DNA of 64,000 nt. Origin: Pseudomonas putida (GTDB lineage: Bacteria; Pseudomonadota; Gammaproteobacteria; Pseudomonadales; Pseudomonadaceae). Position 1 is the stretch's first letter. Each line of letters starts with the position of its first letter. This document shows, in pieces, positions 22,262 to 31,162 of the stretch. The DNA is taken from the NCBI RefSeq assembly GCF_002741075.1, contig NZ_CP016634.1:3564001-3628000 (forward strand), given 5' to 3'. The notes beneath the pieces are model-generated. The model was given only the letters and a program-made list of their open reading frames with translations. It searched no databases and was not told the origin of the DNA. The position numbers and the translations under genes are program-made.

Positions 22262-23050
22262 ATGAAACAGACGCAATACGTGGCACGCGAGCCCGATGCG
22301 CATGGTTTTATCGACTACCCGCCACAGGAACACGCGGTGTGGAACACCCTGATCACCCGCCAGCTGAAAGTGATCGAAGGTCGCGCCTGCCAGGAATACC
22401 TCGACGGCATCGAGCAGCTCAAGCTGCCCCACGACCGCATCCCGCAGTTGGGCGAGATCAACAAGGTCCTGGGCGCCACCACCGGTTGGCAAGTTGCCCG
22501 CGTTCCGGCGTTGATCCCCTTCCAAACCTTCTTCGAACTGCTGGCCAGCAAGCGCTTCCCGGTGGCCACGTTCATCCGTACTCCGGAAGAGTTGGACTAC
22601 CTGCAGGAGCCGGACATCTTCCATGAAATCTTCGGCCACTGCCCGCTGCTGACCAACCCCTGGTTCGCAGAGTTCACCCACACCTACGGCAAATTGGGCC
22701 TGGCGGCCACCAAGGAAGAACGCGTCTACCTGGCTCGCCTGTACTGGATGACCATCGAGTTCGGCCTGATGGAGACCCCGCAAGGTCGCAAGATCTACGG
22801 CGGCGGCATCCTCTCCTCGCCCAAGGAAACCGTCTACAGCCTGTCCGGTGAGCCGGAGCACCAGGCGTTCGATCCAATCGAGGCCATGCGCACGCCGTAT
22901 CGCATCGATATCCTGCAGCCTCTGTACTTTGTACTGCCCAACCTCAAGCGTCTGTTCGACCTGGCCCACGAAGACATCATGGGCATGGTCCACCAGGCCA
23001 TGAAGCTGGGCCTGCACGCACCCAAGTTTCCACCCAAGGCGGCTGCCTGA
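22262..23050 (+). CDS. phhA: phenylalanine-4-hydroxylase
   Basis: PhhA converts phenylalanine to tyrosine with O2 and a pterin cofactor. The 262 residues match bacterial monomeric hydroxylases. The iron ligands are visible as the two histidines in FHEIFGHCPLL (about residue 120) and the glutamate in YWMTIEFGL (about 165). The ribosome site AGGAG is well placed. It heads the phhABC operon and needs PhhB to recycle the pterin. Confidence 0.98.
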   Translation: MKQTQYVAREPDAHGFIDYPPQEHAVWNTLITRQLKVIEGRACQEYLDGIEQLKLPHDRIPQLGEINKVLGATTGWQVARVPALIPFQTFFELLASKRFPVATFIRTPEELDYLQEPDIFHEIFGHCPLLTNPWFAEFTHTYGKLGLAATKEERVYLARLYWMTIEFGLMETPQGRKIYGGGILSSPKETVYSLSGEPEHQAFDPIEAMRTPYRIDILQPLYFVLPNLKRLFDLAHEDIMGMVHQAMKLGLHAPKFPPKAAA

Positions 23051-23089
23051 GCCGCCTTGTCGATAACAACTCAAATCGGAAAAACACCC

Positions 23090-23446
23090 ATGAATGCCTT
23101 GAACCAAGCCCATTGCGAAGCCTGCCGCGCCGACGCACCGAAAGTCACCGACGAAGAACTGGCCGAGCTGATCCGTGAGATCCCGGACTGGAACATTGAA
23201 GTGCGTGACGGCCACATGGAGCTGGAGCGTGTCTTCCTGTTCAAGAACTTCAAGCACGCCCTGGCCTTCACCAACGCCATCGGTGAAATCGCCGAGGCCG
23301 AAGGCCACCACCCTGGCCTGCTGACCGAGTGGGGCAAGGTCACCGTCACGTGGTGGAGCCACTCGATCAAAGGCCTGCACCGCAACGACTTCATCATGTG
23401 CGCGCGCACCGACGAAGTCGCAAAGACCGCCGAAGGGCGCAAGTGA
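23090..23446 (+). CDS. phhB: pterin-4a-carbinolamine dehydratase
   Basis: PhhB dehydrates 4a-hydroxytetrahydropterin made by PhhA, regenerating the cofactor; in P. aeruginosa it is also needed for PhhA expression. The 118-residue protein has the family motif [23 protein letters not shown]. The ATG at 23090 gives the right length; the frame opens 33 bases earlier without a good start. The ribosome site (CGGA) is weak. Its stop codon overlaps the phhC start by one base (TGATG). Confidence 0.97.
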   Translation: MNALNQAHCEACRADAPKVTDEELAELIREIPDWNIEVRDGHMELERVFLFKNFKHALAFTNAIGEIAEAEGHHPGLLTEWGKVTVTWWSHSIKGLHRNDFIMCARTDEVAKTAEGRK

Positions 23447-24639
23447 TGCATTTCGCGGCCATTGGCCGGGTCCCCGGCGACCCGATCCTCGGGCTGATGG
23501 AGGCCTACGCCCGCGACACCAACCCAGCCAAGTTCGACCTGGGCGTGGGCGTGTTCAAAGACGCACAGGGCCTGACCCCGATCCCTGCGGCGGTCAAGCA
23601 GGCCGAGCAGCGCCTGGTGGAGCGGCAAGCCACCAAAAGCTATGTGGGCGGTCATGGCGATGCCGACTTCGGCCGCCTGGTCAGCGAGCTGGTCCTGGGC
23701 AGCGCCTCGCCGCTGCTCGCCAGCCAGCGTGCCGGTGCCACCCAGACCCCGGGCGGCACCGGTGCCCTGCGCCTGGCGGCGGAGTTCATCGCCCATTGCC
23801 TGCCGGGCCGTGGCATCTGGCTCAGCGACCCCACCTGGCCGATCCACGAGACTATCTTTGCCGGCGCCAAGCTGAAAGTGTCCCACTATCCCTACGTGGG
23901 CGCGGACAACCGCCTGGATGTCGCCGGCATGCTGGCGGCCCTGGAACAGGCCCCGGAAGGCGACGTGGTTCTGCTGCATGCGTGCTGCCACAACCCCACC
24001 GGTTTCGACCTGAGCCAGGACGACTGGCGCGCCGTGCTTAAGGTAGTGCGCAAGCGCAACCTGCTGCCGCTGATCGACTTTGCCTACCAAGGTTTCGGTG
24101 ACGGCCTGGAAGAGGACGCCTGGGCAGTTCGCCTGTTCGCGGCCGAACTGCCGGAGCTGCTGATCACCAGCTCCTGCTCGAAGAACTTCGGCCTGTACCG
24201 CGATCGCACCGGCGCCTTGCTGGTCTGCAGCCATGACGCCGAAAAGCTGCTGGATGTGCGCAGTCAACTGGCGCTTTTGGCGCGCAACCTGTGGTCCACA
24301 CCGCCAGACCATGGCGCGGCGGTGGTCGCGCAGATCCTCGGCGACCCGGACCTCAAGGCCCTCTGGGTCGAAGAGGTGAACGCCATGCGCCAACGCATCG
24401 CCGAACTACGCGAGGGTTTGGTCAAGGCCTTGGCGCCGCACGGCCTGGCCGAGCGCTTCGCCCACATCGCCGCGCAACGCGGGATGTTCTCCTACACAGG
24501 GCTGAACCCGGAGCAGGTCCGCCTGCTGCGTGAAAAGCACAGCGTGTACATGGTCGGCACAGGCCGGGCAAACGTCGCCGGGGCCGATGCCCTGCGACTG
24601 GAGCAACTGGCAGCGGCCATCGCCGACGTCTGCCGGTAA
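23446..24639 (+). CDS. phhC: aromatic-amino-acid aminotransferase
   Basis: PhhC transaminates tyrosine and phenylalanine to their 2-oxo acids. The 397-residue protein is a fold type I aspartate/tyrosine aminotransferase: HACCHNPTGFDLS, LIDFAYQGFGDG and the PLP lysine in SSCSKNFGLYRDRTG. The N terminus is [21 protein letters not shown]. The start is set by the one-base overlap with phhB, so translation is coupled. No clear terminator follows; a REP pair lies just downstream. Confidence 0.97.
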   Translation: MHFAAIGRVPGDPILGLMEAYARDTNPAKFDLGVGVFKDAQGLTPIPAAVKQAEQRLVERQATKSYVGGHGDADFGRLVSELVLGSASPLLASQRAGATQTPGGTGALRLAAEFIAHCLPGRGIWLSDPTWPIHETIFAGAKLKVSHYPYVGADNRLDVAGMLAALEQAPEGDVVLLHACCHNPTGFDLSQDDWRAVLKVVRKRNLLPLIDFAYQGFGDGLEEDAWAVRLFAAELPELLITSSCSKNFGLYRDRTGALLVCSHDAEKLLDVRSQLALLARNLWSTPPDHGAAVVAQILGDPDLKALWVEEVNAMRQRIAELREGLVKALAPHGLAERFAHIAAQRGMFSYTGLNPEQVRLLREKHSVYMVGTGRANVAGADALRLEQLAAAIADVCR

Positions 24640-24641
24640 GT

Positions 24642-24735
24642 GCCTGTTCGAGGTAAGCCCGCTCTCACAGATACGACGCCACGCCCTAGGGCAGCAGCGC
24701 ATTTGTGGGTCGGGTTTACCCGCGAAGAAGCCTCC
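24642..24735. repeat. REP inverted pair after phhC
   Basis: A degenerate arm at 24642-24670 and a good REP arm at 24701-24735 (GGGTTTACCCGCGAAGAAGCC) face each other directly after phhC. They may act as a transcript-end structure. Confidence 0.65.
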
Positions 24736-24884
24736 CCGATTGTCCGATAGCCGCCCGCATAACCACGCCGCAGGGCGGAAAAAACTCAAACTGTCATTCG
24801 GACTCCTGTATCCTGCCCCAGCTTTTCGAAGCCACACACGCGCCTGGCGCAGTCTTTTCACTCACACTTGCGAGGAACGACGAG

Positions 24885-25013
24885 ATGCATGAAATCCCGA
24901 ATCTTCCCTTCCCAAGCCTGAACCCCGAAGAGCAAACCGTTGCTGCCCACACCGAACCGACGCCTGCCGTCGAACAGGATGGCGACGATCAATCCAGCGC
25001 CGACCAGGAATAA
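24885..25013 (+). CDS. putative small acidic protein, 42 aa
   Basis: The frame encodes MHEIPNLPFPSLNPEEQTV followed by an acidic tail ending DQE. The Shine-Dalgarno GAGGA lies 8 bases before the ATG, and codons prefer C or G at the third position. It has no signal peptide and looks disordered. I know of no function. It stands alone between phhC and the MFS gene, with a large hairpin just downstream. It could be a chance frame, but the ribosome site is good. Confidence 0.5.
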   Translation: MHEIPNLPFPSLNPEEQTVAAHTEPTPAVEQDGDDQSSADQE

Positions 25014-25032
25014 ATCGCGCATCCCTCCGACT

Positions 25033-25083
25033 GTGTGAAAACGGCTGACTCGCGGGAACTTGCCCGTCATCGCGTTTTCACAC
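25033..25083. repeat. nested inverted repeat (perfect 11-bp outer stem)
   Basis: GTGTGAAAACG (25033-25043) pairs perfectly with CGTTTTCACAC (25073-25083) around a 29-base insert that itself holds a CGGG/CCCG stem. It lies between the putative 42-aa gene and the MFS gene. It could be a terminator, a small non-autonomous element remnant or an operator. Confidence 0.7.
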
Positions 25084-25114
25084 CGTCCAGAACCCCTACC
25101 TGCAAAAGGCCTCC

Positions 25115-26305
25115 ATGCCCGACTCACCGCGCCCTCTTGCGGTCACCCTGCAAGTCGTTTCCATCGTCCTTTTCACCTTCATCGGCTACCTGAACATCGG
25201 CATTCCCCTGGCCGTGCTGCCAGGCTATGTGCACAACGACCTGGGTTTCAGTGCCATCGTCGCAGGGCTGGTGATCAGCGTGCAGTACCTGGCCACCCTA
25301 CTCAGTCGCCCTCGGGCCGGGCGCATCATCGACAATCTCGGCAGCAAGAAGGCCGTGATGTACGGCCTGTTCGGCTGCGGCCTTAGCGGCGTGTTTATGT
25401 TGGCCAGCAGCTTTTTCACCCACCAGCCCTGGCTGAGCCTGGCGTGCCTGCTCATTGGCCGCCTGGTGCTGGGCAGTGCGGAAAGCCTCGTCGGCGCAGG
25501 CGCCATCGGCTGGGGCATCGGCCGAGTCGGTGCTGAGCACACGGCCAAGGTGATTTCCTGGAACGGCATCGCCAGCTATGGCGCCCTGGCCGTCGGTGCG
25601 CCGCTCGGGGTGCTGATGGTGAAGAACCTGGGGCTGTGGAGCATGGGTGTGAGCATCATGCTGCTGGGAGGTATTGGCCTGCTGCTGGCCTGGCCCAAGC
25701 GTGCCGCGCCGATCGTCGCCGGCGTGCGGCTACCGTTCCTGCGGGTTCTGGGCAAGGTATTCCCGCATGGCTCGGGGCTTGCCCTGGGCTCGATCGGGTT
25801 TGGCACCATCGCCACCTTCATCACCCTCTATTACGCCAGTCGCGATTGGAACAACGCCGCGCTGTGCCTGAGCCTGTTCGGCGCCTGCTTCATCGGTGCC
25901 CGCTTGCTGTTTGGCAACCTGATCAATCGTATCGGCGGGTTTCGCGTGGCCATTGCCTGCCTGGCGGTGGAAGCCCTTGGCCTGTTGATGCTGTGGCAAG
26001 CGCCTAGCGCTGAGCTGGCCCTGGCAGGCGCGGCACTCAGTGGCTTCGGTTTTTCGCTGGTGTTCCCGGCGCTGGGCGTGGAGGCGGTCAACCAAGTGTC
26101 AGCCGCCAACCGCGGGGCTGCGGTGGGCGCCTATTCGCTGTTCATCGACTTGTCGCTGGGGATCACCGGGCCGCTGGTGGGCGCCGTGGCAGCGGGGTTC
26201 GGATTTGCCTCGATGTTCCTGTTCGCGGCGGCGGCAGCGGGGTGCGGGTTGACGCTGAGCCTGTATCTGTATCGCCAGGCACAGCGCTTGCGGCAAAACC
26301 TCTGA
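25115..26305 (+). CDS. MFS transporter, YhhS/YfcJ-like
   Basis: This 396-residue integral membrane protein has about 12 hydrophobic segments and a major facilitator signature in the first cytoplasmic loop ([21 protein letters not shown]). The overall sequence resembles the YhhS/YfcJ (UPF0226) family of putative drug or metabolite exporters; the substrate is unknown. The ribosome site is weak (AAGG). It is probably monocistronic, and a REP pair follows. Confidence 0.88.
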   Translation: MPDSPRPLAVTLQVVSIVLFTFIGYLNIGIPLAVLPGYVHNDLGFSAIVAGLVISVQYLATLLSRPRAGRIIDNLGSKKAVMYGLFGCGLSGVFMLASSFFTHQPWLSLACLLIGRLVLGSAESLVGAGAIGWGIGRVGAEHTAKVISWNGIASYGALAVGAPLGVLMVKNLGLWSMGVSIMLLGGIGLLLAWPKRAAPIVAGVRLPFLRVLGKVFPHGSGLALGSIGFGTIATFITLYYASRDWNNAALCLSLFGACFIGARLLFGNLINRIGGFRVAIACLAVEALGLLMLWQAPSAELALAGAALSGFGFSLVFPALGVEAVNQVSAANRGAAVGAYSLFIDLSLGITGPLVGAVAAGFGFASMFLFAAAAAGCGLTLSLYLYRQAQRLRQNL

Positions 26306-26321
26306 AAACCTGAAGCTCGCC

Positions 26322-26416
26322 ACAGGCTTGTTCGCGGGTAAACCCGCTCCCACAGGTACAGCACCGCCATCAAAGGCAGCGACGATCCTGTGGGTTTACC
26401 CGCGAAGAGGCCTGCA
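26322..26416. repeat. REP inverted pair between MFS gene and ydiJ
   Basis: Arm one contains TTCGCGGGTAAACCCGCTCC (26322-26356) and arm two, inverted, contains GGGTTTACCCGCGAAGAGGC (26386-26416). This is the clearest copy of the P. putida-type REP here. It separates two convergent genes and can fold as a transcript end for both. Confidence 0.85.
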
Positions 26417-26430
26417 CCGAATGACCCACC

Positions 26431-29400
26431 TCAGCGCTGCGCGTACTGCAACACCACTTCCAGCGGATGGCGCATCTGACGCTCGGTCATCCGCTTGACC
26501 TGGCTGCGGCACGAATACCCCGTGGCCAATGGCTCCCCTTCTTTGTCCAGCTTGGTCGCCCAGGACTGCTCGAAGATGGTCCTTGAGGTCTGCTGGTTGC
26601 GCGCCTCGTGACCATAGGTGCCGGACATGCCGCAGCAACCGGTGGCTTCGGTGACCAGTTTCAGGCCCAGCCGCGCGAACACCTGCTCCCACTGTCGGGT
26701 ACTGGCTGGCACGTTGGTCTTTTCAGTGCAGTGGGCCATCAGGCGGAAGCTGCCAGCATCGACGCCAGCCTGCTCCGGCAGCACGTCCATCAGCCATTCC
26801 TGGGGCAGCAGTACGTTCGGGCACCCGTCCAGCCCCTCGACCTTCTGGTACTCCTGGCGATACACCAGGGTCATGGCCGGGTCCAGGCCTACCAGCGGTA
26901 CGCCGCATTCGGCCAAGGCCTTGAGCTGGGTGGCATTGCGGATCGCCGCCTTGGCGAAGGCGCCCAGGAAGCCCTGCACGTGCAGCGGCTTGCCATTGGC
27001 GCTGTAGGGCGCCAGGAACACCCGATGACCCAGACGGTGCGCCAACTCGATGAAGGCTGCCAACAATGGCGTCTCGAAGTAACGGGTGAAGGCATCCTGA
27101 ACCAGCACAATGGAGCGCTCGCGTTGGGCCGGGGTCAGCTCACGCAGGGCCGGCACGCTGGCCACACCGACGCGGCAGCGGGTCAGGGTCGACTGGAAGT
27201 TGAAGCGGCTGATCAACGGGCTGTCGACCATCCCGACTTTGTCGGCCAGCAGCTTGCTCACCCATTTGGACCCCATCACGGCGTTGTACAGCCCAGGGGC
27301 GTGAGCCAGATACGGAATGGTGAACTCCAGCGAACCGATCAGGTAATCACGCAGCGGGCGCTGGTAGCGGCCGTGGTACAGCTCTAGGAAGCGCGAACGG
27401 AAGTCCGGCACATTGACCTTGATCGGGCACTGCCCCGCGCAGGACTTGCACGCCAGGCAGCCCGCCATGGCGTCATAGACCTCGTGGGAGAAGTCCTCCT
27501 GCCCTTGTTGGCGAGCGCGGGCATTGCGCAGGCGCGCCGGCAGGCCCTTGAGCCAGGACACCTTGCCACGAGCGGCGGCGAGCACATCGATATCCGACTC
27601 GCCCTGCAAGCGCAGCCACTCACGGATCAGCGAAGCACGGCCCTTGGGCGAATGCTGACGCTCGCGGGTGGCTTTCCACGATGGGCACATGGCGTCGTTG
27701 GGGTCGTAGTTGTAACAGGCGCCATTGCCGTTGCAATGCACGGCGCTGCCAAAGCTCTGCCACACACGCTCGTCGATGGTGCGGTCCAGGTCGCCGCGCA
27801 GGGTCACGCCATCGACCGGAGTCAGGCCTTCGGGGCTGTCTGGCGGCGTGCAGATCTTGCCCGGGTTGAGCTGGTTGTGCGGGTCGAAAGCGCCCTTGAG
27901 GCGTTGCAGCGCCGGGTACAACTCGCCGAAGTACTCCGGCACGTATTCAGAGCGCAGGCCCTTGCCGTGCTCGCCCCATAGCAGGCCGCCGTAACGCTGG
28001 GTCAAGGCGGCGACTGCATCGGAGATCGGTTTGACCAGCGCGGCCTGGGCCGGGTCTTTCATGTCCAGGGCCGGGCGCACGTGCAGCACGCCGGCATCGA
28101 CGTGACCGAACATGCCATAGGCCAGGCCATGGCTGTCGAGCAGCGCACGGAAATCGGCGATGTAGTCAGCCAGTTGCTCCGGTGGTACCGCGGTGTCCTC
28201 GACGAACGGCTGTGGGCGAACCTCCCCTTCGACGTTGCCCAGCAGGCCCACCGAGCGCTTGCGCATGGTGTAGACCTTGGTCACGGCCTCGGCGCCCTCG
28301 GCCAGGGTGTGGCCCAGACGCTCGACGCTGGTATCGCTTTTAAGGTGGGCGATGAACGCCTCGACCCGAGCGTTGACCTCGGCCGGTTCGTCACCGCAGA
28401 ACTCGACCAGGTTGATGCCAAGCGTCGGACGCTCGGGGTCGGCCGGGAAGTATTCGGCGACGCTGTGCCAGACGATGTCCTGCATCGCCAGCATCAAGAC
28501 CTTGGAGTCGACGGTCTCGATCGACAATGGCTTGTGCGCCATCAGCGCGTTGGCATCGCGCAGGGCGTCCATGAAGCTGGTGTAGCGCACGTTGACCAGC
28601 ACCGCGTACTTCGGAATCGGCAGTACGTTGAGCTTGGCCTCGACCACATAGCCCAGGGAGCCCTCGGCGCCACACAGTACGCTGTTGAGGTTGAAGCGGC
28701 CCTGCTCGTCGCGCAGGTGCGCCAGGTCGTAGCCGGTCAGGCAGCGGTTGAGCTTGGGGAAGGTACTTTCGATCAGCTCGCCCTGGGTTTGCTGGATATC
28801 CCGGGCCATGCGGTACACCTCACCGATGCGACCAGGCGCCGCACAGGCCTGCTCCAGCGCGGCATCGTCGATCGGCAGGCTGTGCAGGCGCTCCCCACCG
28901 AGCAGGACGCTGTGCAGCTCGAGCACGTGGTCGCGGGTCTTGCCGTAGGTGCAACTGCCCTGCCCGCTGGCGTCGGTGTTGATCATGCCGCCGACGGTGG
29001 CGCGGTTGGAGGTGGACAGCTCCGGGGCGAAGAACAGCCCGTGGGGCTTGAGCGCAGCGTTGAGCTGATCCTTGACCGTGCCGGCCTGAACCCGTACCCA
29101 ACGCTCCTCGACGTTGATCTCAAGGATCTTGTTCATGTGCCGCGACAGGTCGACCACGATGCCATCAGTGAGCGACTGGCCATTGGTACCGGTACCGCCG
29201 CCGCGTGGCGTCAGCTTGATCTGGCGAAAGCGCGGCTCGGCCATCAGCGTGGCAACCCGCGCCACATCGTCGGCATCCATGGGGAACACGGCCGCCTGGG
29301 GCAGGCGCTGGTAGATGGAGTTGTCGGTGGCCAGCACGGTACGGGTGCCGTAGTCGGCGCTGATCTGGCCACGGAAGCCACTGTTGCGCAGGGCTTCGAG

Positions 29401-29451
29401 GAATTCTGGGTAGTGGGCGGCAGGCGCACGGGTCGACAGCTGGGCGATCAT
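26431..29451 (-). CDS. ydiJ: FAD/Fe-S dehydrogenase, YdiJ-type (D-2-hydroxyglutarate dehydrogenase-like)
   Basis: This 1006-residue protein joins an N-terminal PCMH-type FAD-binding domain (PRGGGTGTNGQSL, about residue 80), an FAD-oxidase C-terminal domain, a 4Fe-4S ferredoxin segment (CLACKSCAGQCP, about 665) and a C-terminal CCG domain (TGCCGMSGTYGHEARN). This is the YdiJ architecture; E. coli YdiJ and relatives oxidise D-2-hydroxyglutarate, and older annotation calls them D-lactate dehydrogenases. It probably passes electrons to quinone at the membrane. A LysR regulator is encoded divergently 150 bases away and may control it. Confidence 0.93.
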   Translation of the reverse strand: MIAQLSTRAPAAHYPEFLEALRNSGFRGQISADYGTRTVLATDNSIYQRLPQAAVFPMDADDVARVATLMAEPRFRQIKLTPRGGGTGTNGQSLTDGIVVDLSRHMNKILEINVEERWVRVQAGTVKDQLNAALKPHGLFFAPELSTSNRATVGGMINTDASGQGSCTYGKTRDHVLELHSVLLGGERLHSLPIDDAALEQACAAPGRIGEVYRMARDIQQTQGELIESTFPKLNRCLTGYDLAHLRDEQGRFNLNSVLCGAEGSLGYVVEAKLNVLPIPKYAVLVNVRYTSFMDALRDANALMAHKPLSIETVDSKVLMLAMQDIVWHSVAEYFPADPERPTLGINLVEFCGDEPAEVNARVEAFIAHLKSDTSVERLGHTLAEGAEAVTKVYTMRKRSVGLLGNVEGEVRPQPFVEDTAVPPEQLADYIADFRALLDSHGLAYGMFGHVDAGVLHVRPALDMKDPAQAALVKPISDAVAALTQRYGGLLWGEHGKGLRSEYVPEYFGELYPALQRLKGAFDPHNQLNPGKICTPPDSPEGLTPVDGVTLRGDLDRTIDERVWQSFGSAVHCNGNGACYNYDPNDAMCPSWKATRERQHSPKGRASLIREWLRLQGESDIDVLAAARGKVSWLKGLPARLRNARARQQGQEDFSHEVYDAMAGCLACKSCAGQCPIKVNVPDFRSRFLELYHGRYQRPLRDYLIGSLEFTIPYLAHAPGLYNAVMGSKWVSKLLADKVGMVDSPLISRFNFQSTLTRCRVGVASVPALRELTPAQRERSIVLVQDAFTRYFETPLLAAFIELAHRLGHRVFLAPYSANGKPLHVQGFLGAFAKAAIRNATQLKALAECGVPLVGLDPAMTLVYRQEYQKVEGLDGCPNVLLPQEWLMDVLPEQAGVDAGSFRLMAHCTEKTNVPASTRQWEQVFARLGLKLVTEATGCCGMSGTYGHEARNQQTSRTIFEQSWATKLDKEGEPLATGYSCRSQVKRMTERQMRHPLEVVLQYAQR

Positions 29452-29601
29452 CGAAGGATGGCCTCTTGATAGGGCTAATTCACGGAAATCCTGTCACACC
29501 GGCATGAATGGAGCATGCGAGGATGACGAATACGCCAATGTTCCTGTAGTTTCCAGCCAAGGGCAAACGGATATTCCTGCCGCTATCGATGAGTTTTGCG
29601 A

Positions 29602-30486
29602 ATGAATTACCGCCACCTGACACCGTCGATGTCGTTGCTGCTGGCCTTCGAGGCCGCCGCGCGGCATGAAAGCTACACCCGCGCCGCCGCAGAACTGTCT
29701 CTGACCCAGAGCGCCGTCAGCCGACAGGTGCAGGCGTTGGAGCAACAGCTTGGCCTGACGCTGTTTCGCCGCGAGGGGCGTCAGGTCCAGCTGACCGACG
29801 TGGGTCGACTGTACCAACGCGAGCTCAGCGAGGCCTTGGGACGTATCCGCAGCGCCACCTTGCAGGCCCTGGCCTATCAGTCGGGCGTCGGCACCTTGCG
29901 CTTGGCCACCTTGCCGACCTTCGGCTCCAAATGGCTGCTGCCGCGCCTGCATGCGTTCTACACCGCGCACCCGGGAATGCTGGTGCACATCCATTCACGG
30001 ATCGAAGCGATCAACTTCGACACCAGCGAGATCGACGCGGCCATCGGTGTCGCCACCCATGACTTGCCAGGCCTGATCTGCCATCGACTGCATGCCGAGG
30101 AACTGGTGGTCATCTTGCCGCCACCGGCTGCAGCCGATGCCCGCGGCTGGGACCCTGCACGCATCAGCGAACAGGTGCTACTCAATGTCGCCAACAACCC
30201 CCATGCCTGGGGTGAGTGGTTTTCCCACCACGGCTTGGCGCACCGCAGCATGCGCCTTGGGCCCAGCTTCGAGCTGACGTCGCATTTGATCCAGGCGGTG
30301 AGGGCCGGGATCGGGATCGGCCTGGTGCCGAGGATTCTGGTGGAAGACGAACTGGCCAGCGGCGAGCTGTTCAGTCCCGGGGACGCCTTTGCCAGCCAAC
30401 GCAGCTATTACCTGATCTACCCCCCACGCAACGAGGCACTGCCTTCATTGCGAGCGTTCCGGGGGTGGTTGCTGGAGCAGATCTGA
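29602..30486 (+). CDS. LysR-family regulator, GcvA-like
   Basis: The 294-residue protein has an N-terminal winged helix-turn-helix (SYTRAAAELSLTQSAVSRQVQALEQQLG, split over about residues 25-52) and a type 2 periplasmic-binding effector domain. The sequence GLTLFRREGRQVQLTD is typical of the GcvA/AmpR-like subgroup. The effector is unknown. It is divergent from ydiJ, which suggests that gene as a target. A TTG two codons upstream is in frame, but the ATG at 29602 is preferred. Confidence 0.92.
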   Translation: MNYRHLTPSMSLLLAFEAAARHESYTRAAAELSLTQSAVSRQVQALEQQLGLTLFRREGRQVQLTDVGRLYQRELSEALGRIRSATLQALAYQSGVGTLRLATLPTFGSKWLLPRLHAFYTAHPGMLVHIHSRIEAINFDTSEIDAAIGVATHDLPGLICHRLHAEELVVILPPPAAADARGWDPARISEQVLLNVANNPHAWGEWFSHHGLAHRSMRLGPSFELTSHLIQAVRAGIGIGLVPRILVEDELASGELFSPGDAFASQRSYYLIYPPRNEALPSLRAFRGWLLEQI

Positions 30487-30493
30487 TCGCCGT

Positions 30494-31087
30494 CTAGCCG
30501 TGATTGCGCTCGAACGTCTCACGTCCCATGGCCTTGATCTGCCCTTCGATCAAGGCATCGAAGGGCCTGCACAGCGCATCGAAACGCCCTGCCCCCTCCA
30601 ACGCATTCAAGGCTTCGACCACCGCCTCGATGGTCGACAGGGCACCCGGCTCCGGCGCCTTGCGCAAGCGGTAGCGTGAAGGCGGCACATGGCCCAGGGT
30701 CACCCGCGGCAACGCTTCGAGCAGCGGGTTGAGGTAGAGCAGTTTGCGCGCCTTGCGCCAGGTGCCATCGGGGACGATCAACAGCAACGGCGTGTCGTCT
30801 CCGGTCGGATAAGCCGACAGCACCTGGGCTTGTTCACCCGGGAACAACAGCACCGGCCGATACCCGGGCGTGGCGAGCAGCGCCTGCAGGTCATCGAACA
30901 CCTCGCCCACCCGCAGCTCGGCGTTCACCAGGCCCAACGCGGTCAGACGCGCGGTATTCAGGGCATGGGACACTTCACTGGGGTGCTGCAGCAGAACCAC
31001 GCGGGTCCGGCTGTGGAGGCTGGGAATCAGCGGGCAAAGGCAGTGATCGAGCGGACGCTGACAGCGTTCGCAGCGGGGTCTGGACAT
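30494..31087 (-). CDS. tapT: tRNA-uridine aminocarboxypropyltransferase (DTW domain)
   Basis: TapT-type enzymes transfer the aminocarboxypropyl group of SAM to uridine 47 of tRNA, forming acp3U. The 197-residue protein has an N-terminal zinc ribbon (CERCQRPLDHCLCP) and the DTW-domain motif VPDGTWRKARKLLYLN. The ATG at 31085-31087 has AAGGAG upstream; the longer frame lacks support. It ends 8 bases from the convergent LysR gene. The function is taken from the family. Confidence 0.88.
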   Translation of the reverse strand: MSRPRCERCQRPLDHCLCPLIPSLHSRTRVVLLQHPSEVSHALNTARLTALGLVNAELRVGEVFDDLQALLATPGYRPVLLFPGEQAQVLSAYPTGDDTPLLLIVPDGTWRKARKLLYLNPLLEALPRVTLGHVPPSRYRLRKAPEPGALSTIEAVVEALNALEGAGRFDALCRPFDALIEGQIKAMGRETFERNHG

Positions 31088-31125
31088 CGGCTTCTCCTTA
31101 CCGGGCGCAGTGTGCCACAGCCACT

Positions 31126-31150
31126 CGGAAAAGCCCCACATCCATGTGGG
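31126..31150 (-). terminator. aer terminator
   Basis: CCCACAT/ATGTGGG (31135-31150, 2-nt loop) is followed on the minus strand by GGCTTTTCC. It lies 13 bases past the aer stop and before tapT, so the two genes are probably separate transcripts. Confidence 0.65.
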
Positions 31151-31162
31151 AGAAGCGAATCG

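Noticed and set aside
22004..23380. An upstream extension of phhR across the phhA and phhB genes
   Set aside because: The ACT domain starts at the ATG at 22001-22003, and the extension is antisense to two clearly real genes.
26322..26416. Possible CRISPR-like repeats
   Set aside because: Repeats occur as inverted pairs with variable spacers and are dispersed over the window, which is the REP pattern, not an array.
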